Shown one piece after another: positions 1 to 7,038 of a stretch of 27,294 nucleotides of DNA. The first letter of the stretch is position 1. Each line of letters begins with the position of its first letter. The translations under genes and the position numbers were made by a program. Under the pieces are notes generated by a model that saw only the letters and a list, made by a program, of their open reading frames with translations, did not search any database and had not been told where the DNA came from. This DNA comes from Chloroflexota bacterium (lineage in GTDB: Bacteria > Chloroflexota > Chloroflexia > JAMDCE01): NCBI GenBank assembly GCA_023489135.1, contig JAMDCE010000241.1, positions 1 to 27,294 of the forward strand. The letters run 5' to 3'.

Positions 1-2
1 CA

Positions 3-59
3 CCTCCCGGCAAAGAGTCACATGGGACGTTTTGCGGCGTTCCTATCCTAACCGGGAGG
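3..59. repeat. Inverted repeat upstream of plsX
   Basis: CCTCCCGG (3-10) is perfectly complementary to CCGGGAGG (52-59), with a 41-nt spacer. No U-tract follows, so it is not a classical terminator. It may be the end of a structured element lying to the left of the window. The rest of 1-163 shows no gene. Confidence 0.4.
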
Positions 60-163
60 ACCTCATTTCACAACCCTCGATCCTACGATCCCAAGTACGA
101 ATGCTTGCTCTTATGGTGCAATTTCAGGTTTACTACATTCTCGTATCTTACCCGCTCAAGATG

Positions 164-172
164 TGTTATAAT
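164..172 (+). promoter_or_regulatory. Extended -10 promoter of plsX
   Basis: TGT directly precedes a perfect TATAAT (167-172), which is the extended -10 form TGN-TATAAT. I see no convincing -35. Transcription would start near 179, giving a leader of about 78 nt that includes a small CGACC/GGTCG hairpin (220-233) ahead of the plsX start. Confidence 0.55.
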
Positions 173-256
173 TCGCAGATGGGATGAGCTGATGATACCT
201 TCCTCTATCTTGGTCTTCTCGACCGCCAGGTCGGCTATTAATGAGGATCCGCGCAG

Positions 257-1264
257 ATGAAAATTGTCGTCGATGCTATGGGGGGAGACTTTGCGCCCGG
301 CGAGATACTCAAGGGCACGGTGGAAGCCGTGGCCGAGTATGGGGTTGAGGCGATACTGGTAGGGCGCCGGCAGCAAATTGAGGATGGACTTGCCACGCTC
401 GGTTGCAGGGATCCCCGGATCAGTTTGCTGCACGCCGAACAGGTCGTGGAAATGCACGAGAGCCCGTCTGTGGTGGCCCGCAATAAGCGAGACTCCTCAA
501 TCTCCGTGGGCCTGGGCCTGGTCCGCGAGGGAAAGGCCAATGCCTTCGTGTCCGCCGGTAACACCGGTGCCGTGATGGCTACCGCTTTGTTTACCCTCGG
601 TCGTATCAAGGGCATAGAACGTCCCACCCTCGGGATCGTGCTGCCTACCAAAACCGGGAAGGCGATCATTGCCGATATTGGCGCCAACGTCGATTGCAAG
701 CCCTCCTACCTCTCGCAGTTCGCCATGATGGGCAGCCTGTATATGTCGAAGGTATTCGACATTGATAATCCCCGGGTTGGACTGCTAAACATCGGCGAGG
801 AGGAGTCCAAAGGCAACCAGATGGTTTCCGAAGCGTACGACCTGTTGAAAAAGAGCAAGGTCAACTTCGTGGGCAACGTCGAAGGAAAGGATGTCCCATC
901 GGGAATCGCGGATGTGGTGGTGTGCGATGGGTTTGTCGGCAACGTTGCCATCAAGCTGACCGAAGGTCTGGCCGACTTCATTTTTGCTATCATTAAGGAC
1001 GAGCTTGCCAGCGGATGGAGGTCGAAGCTCCTGGCTCTAGGGCTGCTGCCGAATCTGCGCCGGATAAGAGATAGACTCGACTACGCGGGCTTCGGCGGTG
1101 CGACTTTGCTTGGCGTAGACGGAGTCTGTATAATTGCCCATGGAAGAAGTAACGCCAAAGCTATCAGACATGCGATCAGGGTTGCCCGCCAGGCTGCTCA
1201 GGAAGACATCGTTGAGGCTATTAAGAACGGGGTTCAAACTGGAGGGGTAAATGCTTTCGTCTGA
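257..1264 (+). CDS. plsX: Phosphate acyltransferase PlsX
   Basis: PlsX makes acyl-phosphate from acyl-ACP and inorganic phosphate. This is the first step of the PlsX/PlsY route to phosphatidic acid, at the inner face of the membrane. The 335-aa length is normal for the family. The N-terminus MKIVVDAMGGDFAP is the family signature, and GAVMATA, NIGEEESKGN, VEGKD and CDGFVGNVAIK follow at the expected places. The ATG at 257 gives exactly the conserved N-terminus. The gene overlaps fabF by 14 nt, so the two are likely translationally coupled in a lipid-synthesis operon. The rpmF/yceD genes often found upstream in other bacteria are not present in the visible upstream sequence. The product is assigned from strong family resemblance. 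Confidence 0.97.
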   Translation: MKIVVDAMGGDFAPGEILKGTVEAVAEYGVEAILVGRRQQIEDGLATLGCRDPRISLLHAEQVVEMHESPSVVARNKRDSSISVGLGLVREGKANAFVSAGNTGAVMATALFTLGRIKGIERPTLGIVLPTKTGKAIIADIGANVDCKPSYLSQFAMMGSLYMSKVFDIDNPRVGLLNIGEEESKGNQMVSEAYDLLKKSKVNFVGNVEGKDVPSGIADVVVCDGFVGNVAIKLTEGLADFIFAIIKDELASGWRSKLLALGLLPNLRRIRDRLDYAGFGGATLLGVDGVCIIAHGRSNAKAIRHAIRVARQAAQEDIVEAIKNGVQTGGVNAFV

Positions 1265-2579
1265 GCGGAAGGCAGGGGATACGAAAGGTTCCGAACAAAG
1301 CCAATTCGGTCCAACGATAATTACACGCCGGCCGGTCACTCGCCACCGAGTGGTTATAACGGGTATGGGTGCGGTGACTCCGGTGGGCCTATGTGTCGAG
1401 GAGTTTTGGAGCAACCTCAAAGCCGGCGTATCCGGCTGCGCGCTGATTACCCAGTTCGACGCCGGCGGTTTCCCGACCAGGATTGCCGGCGAAGTCAAGG
1501 GCTTCGACCCCCTCAACTTTATCGAGCCCAAGGAGGCTCGGCGCATGTCCCGTGTGCTCCAGTTCGCCATCGCGGCCTCGCGAATGGCACTGGACCAATC
1601 CGGTCTGAAGGTCGATGATTCCAACGCCCACGACGTGGGCGTTATCGTTGGCAGTGGCATTGGCAGCCTCACCACCACAGAAAAGGAATGCAAAGTACTT
1701 ATCGACCGCGGTGGAATGAAGGTGAATCCTTTCTTCTTGCCCATGATGCTGCCCAATATGGCTTCGGCTCAGGTCAGTCGGATGTTCGGCGCCAAGGGGT
1801 ACAACACCAGCATCGTTACGGCTTGCGCCAGTGGAGGGCACGCGATCGGGGAAGCCGTCGAGGTTATCAGGCGAGGCGCGGCGAACGCCATGATAACCGG
1901 CGGTGCAGAGGCATCCATCTGCGCCCTGGGCATGGCCGCCTTCTGCGTGATCAAGGCGCTGAGCCAGCGCAACGACGAGCCCGAGAAAGCCAGCCGTCCT
2001 TTTGACCTTAACCGCGACGGCTTTGTTCCCGCCGAGGCGGCGGGTGCCTTGGTGATAGAAAGCCTGGAACACGCCTTGCGTCGTGATGCCAACATCCTGG
2101 CGGAGATAGTCGGCTACGGTGCCACCGGCGACGCTTACCACGTCGTCGCCCCAGAGCCGGAAGCGATGGGGATCTCGGAGGCTATGAGGCGTTCTCTAAG
2201 GGATGCGGGCATCAGTCCGGACGAGATATACTACGTCAACGCACACGCGACCTCGACCGAAGCGGGAGACGCGGCCGAAACCGTGGGTCTCAAGAAGGTC
2301 TTTGGCGAGCACGCGGGCAAGCTGATGGTCAATTCGACCAAGTCGATGATTGGCCACCCTATTGGAGCGGCCGGCGGGGTGGAAATGATCGCCTGCGTCA
2401 AGACGATACTTGATGGGGTTGTACATCCGACCATAAACTACGAAACACCCGATCCAGCCTGCGATCTGGACTACGTGCCCAATGTGGCCCGAGAAACCCA
2501 AGTTGAGGTCGCAATGTCCAATTCGTTTGGCTTCGGAGGACAGAACGCGTCTCTGATAGTTCGCAGGTTCGAACCCTAA
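1251..2579 (+). CDS. fabF: 3-oxoacyl-ACP synthase II (KAS II, FabF)
   Basis: FabF condenses malonyl-ACP with acyl-ACP in the elongation cycle of type II fatty acid synthesis. The protein is 442 aa. The Cys-His-His triad and the conserved Lys are visible: C192 in TACASGG, H332 in NAHATSTEAGD, and K364 and H369 in NSTKSMIGHP. A glycine-rich C-terminus (FGFGGQNAS) completes the thiolase fold. The start is fixed by GGAGGGG at 1241-1247, five bases before the ATG. This leaves about 31 residues before the usual HRVVITGMG start, a polar N-terminal extension of unknown role. The gene overlaps the end of plsX. No acpP, fabD or fabG is present in the window. Confidence 0.96.
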   Translation: MLSSERKAGDTKGSEQSQFGPTIITRRPVTRHRVVITGMGAVTPVGLCVEEFWSNLKAGVSGCALITQFDAGGFPTRIAGEVKGFDPLNFIEPKEARRMSRVLQFAIAASRMALDQSGLKVDDSNAHDVGVIVGSGIGSLTTTEKECKVLIDRGGMKVNPFFLPMMLPNMASAQVSRMFGAKGYNTSIVTACASGGHAIGEAVEVIRRGAANAMITGGAEASICALGMAAFCVIKALSQRNDEPEKASRPFDLNRDGFVPAEAAGALVIESLEHALRRDANILAEIVGYGATGDAYHVVAPEPEAMGISEAMRRSLRDAGISPDEIYYVNAHATSTEAGDAAETVGLKKVFGEHAGKLMVNSTKSMIGHPIGAAGGVEMIACVKTILDGVVHPTINYETPDPACDLDYVPNVARETQVEVAMSNSFGFGGQNASLIVRRFEP

Positions 2580-2652
2580 TGCTGGCGCCAGGGGTCGGCA
2601 TGGATGACGGCCGCGGGGTTACGTAGTAGAGCTTACTAGCAAGGAGATTTGC

Positions 2653-3390
2653 TTGCAGGTCGTAACAAATCAGGATTTCATCAATAGACGAGCCAGGATA
2701 GGGAAACTGGGCACAGTTCTCGGCCTCGCCGCTATGGGCGCAGGATTCGTCGCATCGTTTAACCTCCAGTACATCGCTGCTTCCTATGTGTTCCTCATAG
2801 TTGGCTTGTTTGCCTTCAATTTTGGAAGATACAACGCCATACGTTGGGGCACGCGCCCGACCGTGGACGAGGTTCTCACCAACTCCCTCAAAGGTTTGGA
2901 TCAGAAGTACGTCCTGGTCAACTACTCCTCCGAGCTCCCCTCGTCACACGTTCTCCTCTCTCCATTTGGAGTGTTCCACATCGAGACGAGGCACAATGAC
3001 GGCGAGATCGTGTGCGAAGGGGACAAGTGGCGAAGGAAAAGGGGCATGCTCGCTTGGCTGAGAGGCTTTACCGAGGGTCAACTGGGCAATCCCACCAAAT
3101 CGACTCAAGCGGCGATCGATCGCATCTACGCCTGGCTGTCGGAGCGAATGGGGGCGGATGCTGCGCGCCAGGTTCCGGTGGAAGGCGTCGTGGTCTTCGT
3201 GCACCCCCGTGCGGACTTGAAAGTAACCAATCCCATCGTGCCCAGCGTGGTGCCCAAAGACCTGAAGGCCAGCGTCCGAACGCCTCTGGGCAGGAACAAA
3301 ATGTCGCCGGACGTGTATCGCCATCTGCAGCAGATTTTCGTGAGCGAGAACGGGAGAACAAAAATGCCAACCAAGAAAGCAAAAGTGTGA
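2653..3390 (+). CDS. Membrane-anchored NERD-domain protein
   Basis: The 245-aa protein has two predicted membrane helices near residues 17-36 and 39-57. A soluble domain follows at about 90-205. Its pattern (HVLLSPFGVFHIETR, then a GEIVCEGDKW-like strand, then NPTKSTQAAIDRI, then EGVVVFVHP) resembles the nuclease-related NERD domain. NERD proteins are proposed to bind or cut nucleic acid, but the function is mostly untested. The catalytic Glu-x-Lys usually seen after FVIE appears here as ETRH, so nuclease activity is uncertain. The start is TTG at 2653, chosen because AAGGAGA (2641-2647) sits five bases upstream. The C-terminus is Lys-rich. The next gene begins 23 bases downstream, suggesting co-transcription. 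Confidence 0.72.
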   Translation: MQVVTNQDFINRRARIGKLGTVLGLAAMGAGFVASFNLQYIAASYVFLIVGLFAFNFGRYNAIRWGTRPTVDEVLTNSLKGLDQKYVLVNYSSELPSSHVLLSPFGVFHIETRHNDGEIVCEGDKWRRKRGMLAWLRGFTEGQLGNPTKSTQAAIDRIYAWLSERMGADAARQVPVEGVVVFVHPRADLKVTNPIVPSVVPKDLKASVRTPLGRNKMSPDVYRHLQQIFVSENGRTKMPTKKAKV

Positions 3391-3400
3391 CAGACGTTAT

Positions 3401-3416
3401 GGGGAGGATTGTCTTG
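3401..3416 (+). promoter_or_regulatory. Ribosome binding site deciding the greA-fusion start
   Basis: GGGGAGG (3401-3407) lies six bases before TTG 3414. The in-frame alternatives GTG 3387 and ATG 3399 lack any Shine-Dalgarno match, and the frame also runs open far upstream inside the preceding gene. TTG 3414 is therefore the best-supported start. Confidence 0.7.
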
Positions 3417-4229
3417 GAGGATTCACTTACTATCACCGATGCCATCGCCGAATACGTTGCCGGCCTACCGGTCGATCAGAGGGCAGGCCAGCAGCAAGAA
3501 TTGGGCCGCTTTGCCCGCTGGTTCGGCCCCAATCTCGGCGTCGATCAGATTACAGGGATTACCCTGGAAACCTATCAGGAACAGCTGGTGCGCAGCGGAG
3601 CGGACCTGGCTCGGCACCTGGAGCCGCTAAAGTCGTTCGTGAACTATGCCCAGAAGAAGGGGTATATCGCCGATAGCATCGCCAAACTGATAAAATTGAA
3701 GAGGGTCGCTAGTAAGCGCGAGAAAAACGGATCCTCGTCGCGACACGAGAAAAAAGACGTAGAAGAGGTTCAACTGACCAAGGAGGGTTTCCAACAAGCC
3801 AAGGCGGAGCTCGACCACCTCATCAACGATGTCAGGCCTCAAGTCGCGGAGGAGCTCCTGGAAGCCCGAATGGACAGGGACATCCGAGAAAACGCTCCTT
3901 ACGATGCGGCTAAACAGCATCAGGCTCACGTCGAGTCTAGAATACGATACCTGGAGAGAGTTCTGGCGAACGCCACGATCATCGATGGGAACAACCACCC
4001 TTCTGGTAGGGTGTCAATCGGCAGTACGGTCGTATTGCACGACCTGGCTTACGACGAGACGTTAACGTATACGCTGGTCGGTTCGAGCGAGGCGGACCCC
4101 AGAGCGGGCAAGATATCGATCGTCTCTCCGGTAGGCAAGGCATTGATAGATCGCGCGCCCGGCGACATCATAGAGGTGGCGGCTCCCGCGGGGCTAATCC
4201 AGTATCGTGTCGACAAGATCGAGGGTTAA
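3414..4229 (+). CDS. GreA/GreB-type elongation factor fused to an integrase core-binding-like domain
   Basis: Gre factors enter the RNA polymerase secondary channel and trigger cleavage of backtracked RNA. Residues 119-271 of this 271-aa protein are a full GreA module. It starts with a coiled-coil (LTKEGFQQAKAELDHL), whose tip retains the acidic pair D156 and E159 in DRDIRENAPYDAA, and ends in the FKBP-like C-terminal domain (GRVSIGSTVVLHD, then GDIIEV). Residues 4-98 resemble the N-terminal SAM-like core-binding domain of tyrosine recombinases (ITDAIAEYVAGL, then ITLETYQEQL, then LEPLKSFVNYAQKKGYI). A polar linker (99-118) joins them. No catalytic recombinase domain follows. The N-terminal part may bind DNA or protein; this is inference. 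Standard GreA is about 158 aa. Confidence 0.88.
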   Translation: MEDSLTITDAIAEYVAGLPVDQRAGQQQELGRFARWFGPNLGVDQITGITLETYQEQLVRSGADLARHLEPLKSFVNYAQKKGYIADSIAKLIKLKRVASKREKNGSSSRHEKKDVEEVQLTKEGFQQAKAELDHLINDVRPQVAEELLEARMDRDIRENAPYDAAKQHQAHVESRIRYLERVLANATIIDGNNHPSGRVSIGSTVVLHDLAYDETLTYTLVGSSEADPRAGKISIVSPVGKALIDRAPGDIIEVAAPAGLIQYRVDKIEG

Positions 4230-4245
4230 GGCGGGAACTGCCCTC

Positions 4246-4437
4246 CTATTCCCAGTTTATGATCCAGACGCACGCTCCTGCCAGCGAAATGGTGGCTACC
4301 ACCAGGGCCGCCAGTTGCGAGGGAAGGAGTCCAACGTCCTTGGATGCCCAGAGCAGGATAGCCACCATGGCGATGGCCAGGGCTGCCCACGCGAGTATCA
4401 TCGGATGCTGGCCGGCAAATCTACGCAGGATTGTCAC
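4246..4437 (-). CDS. Small two-helix membrane protein
   Basis: The 63-aa product has a short basic N-terminus (MTILRRFAGQHP), a hydrophobic helix at about 13-30, a short DVGLLPSQ turn, and a second helix at about 40-60. I do not recognise a family. The start is GTG at 4437, with GGGGAA about nine bases upstream, and an extended -10 promoter lies further upstream at 4484-4492. The gene is convergent with the greA fusion, with 16 bases between their stops. The evidence that it is real is the signal set (promoter, RBS, start) and the clean hairpin-like membrane topology. A spurious ORF remains possible. Confidence 0.6.
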   Translation of the reverse strand: MTILRRFAGQHPMILAWAALAIAMVAILLWASKDVGLLPSQLAALVVATISLAGACVWIINWE

Positions 4438-4483
4438 TGTTTTTCCCCATTGATTCGACTAGTCCTCTGGTCTTGATGGCCTT

Positions 4484-4492
4484 ATTTTAGCA
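4484..4492 (-). promoter_or_regulatory. Extended -10 promoter of the small membrane protein
   Basis: On the minus strand TGC-TAAAAT reads from 4492 to 4484. This is an extended -10 with one mismatch to TATAAT. The -35 region is weak. It lies about 47 bases upstream of the GTG start at 4437. Confidence 0.4.
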
Positions 4493-4518
4493 GCATGAGC
4501 AAGAAAATGCACTATGGC

Positions 4519-4537
4519 GGTTAGTAAGTATCTAACC
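4519..4537. repeat. Short hairpin GGTTAG/CTAACC
   Basis: A 6-bp perfect inverted repeat with a 7-nt loop lies between the divergent small membrane gene and the SRP RNA. The role is unknown. Confidence 0.35.
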
Positions 4538-4553
4538 GGTCGGTCCACTGGTA

Positions 4554-4576
4554 GGGGCGTTCAATTGAACGTCCCC
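4554..4576. repeat. GC-flanked palindrome (REP-like)
   Basis: CGTTCAATTGAACG is a perfect 14-bp palindrome. It is extended on both sides by GGGG/TCCCC (one G-U pair, then three G-C pairs), giving an 11-bp-stem hairpin. The shape (a GTAGGGGCG-like flank, a palindromic core and a CCCC flank) resembles dispersed palindromic repeats known in several bacterial phyla, but no second copy is visible here. It could also be an operator between the divergent promoters. Confidence 0.5.
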
Positions 4577-4591
4577 ACGCGTGCCCAGGTC

Positions 4592-4619
4592 TTGCGCCTG
4601 CACCCTGTTATCTGATAAC
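4592..4619 (+). promoter_or_regulatory. Probable promoter of the SRP RNA
   Basis: TTGCGC (4592-4597) and GATAAC (4614-4619) are separated by 16 bases. Each matches four of six consensus bases. The predicted transcription start near 4626 coincides with the 5' end of the RNA deduced from its closing helix. Confidence 0.45.
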
Positions 4620-4625
4620 ATTAAT

Positions 4626-4897
4626 CTGGTCGTGCTAGACGGGGAACTAGCGGTGCCCTGTACCCGCAAACCGCTACAGCGGGGTTGAATTCCCACCCGA
4701 GGTCCCTGTTCTTGCGATTCTGTTGGTGCTAAGCGGCGTTGATGGCTGGGTCCTACGCGGCAGAAGCCTACGAACCCCGCCAGGTTCGGAAGAAAGCAAC
4801 GGTAAGTGGTTACTTCTGGGTGCCGTAGGGTAGCCTGGCCTGAGTTGGCTGGCATTGGCAGGTCGTGAGACAAGATCGACGGTGGGTGCACGGCCGA
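4626..4897 (+). ncRNA. ffs: Signal recognition particle RNA, large bacterial type
   Basis: This is the RNA scaffold of SRP, which pairs with Ffh for co-translational targeting of membrane proteins. The Alu domain is visible as GCGGTGCCCTGTACCCGCAA followed by ACCGCTACAGCGGGG and GAATTCCC (about 4650-4694). The Ffh-binding helix 8 has the hallmark CAGGTTCGGAAGAAAGCA at 4790-4807, with a GGAA tetraloop. The two ends pair: GGTCGTGC (4628-4635) with GCACGGCC (4888-4895), eight pairs including one G-U. The length of about 270 nt matches the Bacillus-type RNA with an Alu domain rather than the 114-nt 4.5S form. Exact ends are estimated from the closing helix. Confidence 0.95.
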
Positions 4898-4915
4898 AAC
4901 ATCTCTTACGAAGCA

Positions 4916-4947
4916 GGGGAAGGGCTAGGTAAACTGGCCTTTCTTTG
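4916..4947 (+). terminator. Rho-independent terminator of the SRP RNA
   Basis: GGGGAAGGGCTAG (4916-4928) pairs with CTGGCCTTTCTTT (4934-4946) around a GTAAA loop. The central six pairs are strong (one G-U) and the outer ones include several G-U pairs. The 3' arm runs into a U-rich tract. It lies 19 nt after the predicted RNA end and argues that rsmA is expressed separately. Confidence 0.6.
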
Positions 4948-4951
4948 TATA

Positions 4952-5914
4952 GTGGATAAACCACCTTCGCGCGACCCCAAGCAAAAGGCTCGCCTTCGGG
5001 GTGGCCGATCTCCTGGCCAACCGAGAAAGGCGCGCGCGTCCAGACAGGGTCAACACCATTTTCGCTCGTTTGACATCTCCAAGGCGCCACCTTCCGTCAG
5101 AGATCTGCTGCATCACCTCGGACTACGCCCGCAAAAGCAAATGGGGCAGAATTTCTTGGTGGACGAGGAAGTTCTATCGAAGATAATCCAGGCCGCTGAC
5201 TTGCGGTTTCGTGACAGCGTGGTGGAGGTTGGTCCCGGCTTGGGTGTGCTCACCAAAGAACTGGCCAAGCGAGCTTCGCGGGTGGTCGCCGTCGAGCTCG
5301 ATAGGGGACTGGCTGCCGCGCTGGCGAAAACGCTGATCGGTTTTTCCAACGTGGAGATTATCACCGAGGACGTGCTGAAGTTCGATCCCGCGCAGCACGT
5401 CGAAGACCTGCGCTATAAGCTGGTGGCCAACCTGCCCTACTACATCACCTCTCCCAGTCTTAGGCATTTCCTGGAAGCTGATGCCCGGCCGGAGACGATG
5501 GTGGTGATGGTGCAGAAGGAGGTAGCGCAGCGAATGGTGGCCAAGCCCGGCGCAATGAGCGTGCTGGCCGTGAGCGTGCAGTATTACGGCGAGCCGACCT
5601 TGCTCTTTACCGTTCCGGCGGGCGCATTCTATCCCCCTCCCAAGGTCGATTCCGCCGTGGTCAGAATCCGTGTGTTCGAGCGCCCGGCGGTGGACGTTCC
5701 CCCGGAGAAGTTCTTTCGGGTGGTGCACGCCGGCTTTTCCCAGCCACGCAAGCAGCTGCATAATGCTCTGGCCCAGACCATCTGGCTGCCACCAAATGCG
5801 GCCGTCGACATTTTGCGGGGCGCCGGTATCGACGAGAAGCGGCGGGCTCAGACCTTGAGCCTGGAAGACTGGGCCCGCATTTGCAGAGAAATGGAGCAAA
5901 GGGGGCACCTGTGA
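4952..5914 (+). CDS. rsmA: 16S rRNA (adenine1518-N6/adenine1519-N6)-dimethyltransferase
   Basis: RsmA (KsgA) dimethylates two adjacent adenines in helix 45 of 16S rRNA, a late 30S assembly check. The SAM-binding core is clear: KQMGQNFLVD (63-70, numbered from GTG 4952), VEVGPGLG (91-98), VVAVELD, and NLPYY (160-164) for target adenine binding. The C-terminal FSQPRKQLHNAL is typical. The start is uncertain. GTG 4952 is the first in-frame start after the SRP terminator, but it has no good Shine-Dalgarno and gives about 40 extra basic residues before the usual N-terminus. Upstream GTG codons at 4865 and 4886 overlap the SRP RNA. No ATG, GTG or TTG exists closer to the conserved region before 5104. 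The gene overlaps ispE by four bases. Confidence 0.93.
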   Translation: MDKPPSRDPKQKARLRGGRSPGQPRKARASRQGQHHFRSFDISKAPPSVRDLLHHLGLRPQKQMGQNFLVDEEVLSKIIQAADLRFRDSVVEVGPGLGVLTKELAKRASRVVAVELDRGLAAALAKTLIGFSNVEIITEDVLKFDPAQHVEDLRYKLVANLPYYITSPSLRHFLEADARPETMVVMVQKEVAQRMVAKPGAMSVLAVSVQYYGEPTLLFTVPAGAFYPPPKVDSAVVRIRVFERPAVDVPPEKFFRVVHAGFSQPRKQLHNALAQTIWLPPNAAVDILRGAGIDEKRRAQTLSLEDWARICREMEQRGHL

Positions 5915-6807
5915 CCTCCTCCACTATCACCTGCAGCGCGCATGCCAAGATAAACCTGACCCTCGAAATTCTGGGCAAGCGGCCCGATGGGTACCACGAA
6001 ATCGCCTCGCTCATGCAGGCGCTCGCCCTGCACGACCAGCTAACGTTCACCCCGGCGAAGAATCTGTTCTTGCGTTCCAATGTGGCTGAACTGGAGACGG
6101 AGGACAATCTGATTTTTCGAGCGGCCAGGCTTCTGCACAACGAGCTTGGCGTGTCGAAGGGAGCGGCCGTGGATTTGAAGAAGAGAATCCCCCTCGCCGC
6201 CGGCTTGGGCGGAGGAAGCAGCGATTGCGCCGCTGCGCTCCGGGCGCTCGACGAGCTTTGGAATCTCGGCCTGTCGGTCGATCAGTTGATAGAGCTGGGC
6301 TCCAGGCTGGGCTCCGACGTTCCGTTCTTCTTCCACGGGGGTACTGCGCTGGTCGAAGGCCGAGGTGAGACGGTAACCCCTCTCCCTCCTTTCCCTTTCC
6401 ACTGGGTGGTGCTCGTCACCCCGCGCGTCGAGCTGGCGGAGAAGACCCGTGCTCTGTACTCCAAAGTTACCCCCGCCCACTACTCGTCGGGCGAAAGAAC
6501 TCTTCGGCTAGCCGACCGGCTTAGGCGGGGAGAACCGTTCGATTACTCGCTTCTTGCGAATGCCTTTCTTCCCATTCTGCTCGACGAGAGCCCGGCGGTA
6601 CGGGCCTGCTGGGAGCGCGTGCTCCAGGAAGGAGCAAATCATGTGCTCCTCTCCGGCTCTGGTCCCACCCTGTACACCCTCCTCCGGAAGGAAGAGGATG
6701 CTCGAGCCCTCTGCGTCCTGCTGATGGACCTGGACGCACAAGTTGAGCTGACCACTACTACCAGTCTGCGGGAACCGGAATCCATCCGGATCGACTTCGA
6801 CCCGTAG
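5911..6807 (+). CDS. ispE: 4-diphosphocytidyl-2-C-methyl-D-erythritol kinase
   Basis: IspE phosphorylates CDP-ME in the MEP pathway to isoprenoids, using ATP. It is a GHMP-family kinase. The 298-aa protein shows AHAKINLTLEI at the start (K13), the ATP loop PLAAGLGGGSSDCA at 94-107, the GSDVPFFF motif with catalytic D136, and the C-terminal LSGSGPTLYTLL. GTG 5911 is chosen because it overlaps the rsmA stop (GTGA), has GGGGG six to ten bases upstream, and leaves the normal number of residues before AKINL. The rsmA-ispE overlap implies translational coupling, a common bacterial arrangement. No other MEP-pathway gene lies in the window. Confidence 0.95.
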   Translation: MTSSTITCSAHAKINLTLEILGKRPDGYHEIASLMQALALHDQLTFTPAKNLFLRSNVAELETEDNLIFRAARLLHNELGVSKGAAVDLKKRIPLAAGLGGGSSDCAAALRALDELWNLGLSVDQLIELGSRLGSDVPFFFHGGTALVEGRGETVTPLPPFPFHWVVLVTPRVELAEKTRALYSKVTPAHYSSGERTLRLADRLRRGEPFDYSLLANAFLPILLDESPAVRACWERVLQEGANHVLLSGSGPTLYTLLRKEEDARALCVLLMDLDAQVELTTTTSLREPESIRIDFDP

Positions 6808-6811
6808 CCCC

Positions 6812-6999
6812 CTCCGGTTCCTTAGGGTTACCCATTTTCTGTCAAACTGCACGGCCTTGTAGGCGCTAATTCGCAGTTGTGCAGCGGTCTTGAGCCTTTC
6901 TCCGCAGTGATTTGCCGAAAGGCTAACTGCTTAATCCCACGTTAGTGGCTCGGCACGATAGGCTGCTGACAAGAAATGGGTAACCCTAAGCTCCGGTTC
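6812..6999. mobile_element. MITE-like element with 9-bp target duplication
   Basis: A 170-bp element (6821-6990) is bounded by 24-bp terminal inverted repeats. The left end (6821-6844) starts CTTAGGGTTACCCATTT, and the right end (6967-6990) is its reverse complement with 22 of 24 bases matching and the outer 17 perfect. The direct repeat CTCCGGTTC occurs exactly outside each end (6812-6820 and 6991-6999). This is the footprint of a transposition event. The interior has no ORF of useful size but contains an 8-bp hairpin, AGCCTTTC/GAAAGGCT (6893-6924). It must be mobilised in trans. The parent transposase family is not known to me, and no second copy is in the window. Confidence 0.85.
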
Positions 7000-7002
7000 T
7001 AC

Positions 7003-7032
7003 TTGACAGTAATAGGCCGAATCGGGTACTAT
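7003..7032 (+). promoter_or_regulatory. Promoter of the glmU leader
   Basis: A perfect TTGACA (7003-7008) is followed after 18 bases by TACTAT (7027-7032, four of six). The -35 lies four bases outside the right target repeat of the MITE. Transcription would begin near 7039. A direct repeat ACGTCGG (7035-7041 and 7048-7054) straddles the start and could be an operator. Confidence 0.6.
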
Positions 7033-7038
7033 TTACGT

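Noticed and set aside
83..457. 124-aa minus-strand ORF over the plsX promoter and 5' end
   Set aside because: It overlaps conserved plsX codons and its promoter and has no family resemblance.
2569..2590. tRNA-like T-loop GGTTCGAACC followed by CCA near the end of fabF
   Set aside because: It lies in and just past the fabF stop, the T-stem does not pair, and no D-arm, anticodon arm or acceptor stem can be drawn upstream.
4865..4951. RsmA starting at GTG 4865 or 4886
   Set aside because: Both codons are inside the SRP RNA as defined by its closing helix, upstream of a terminator.
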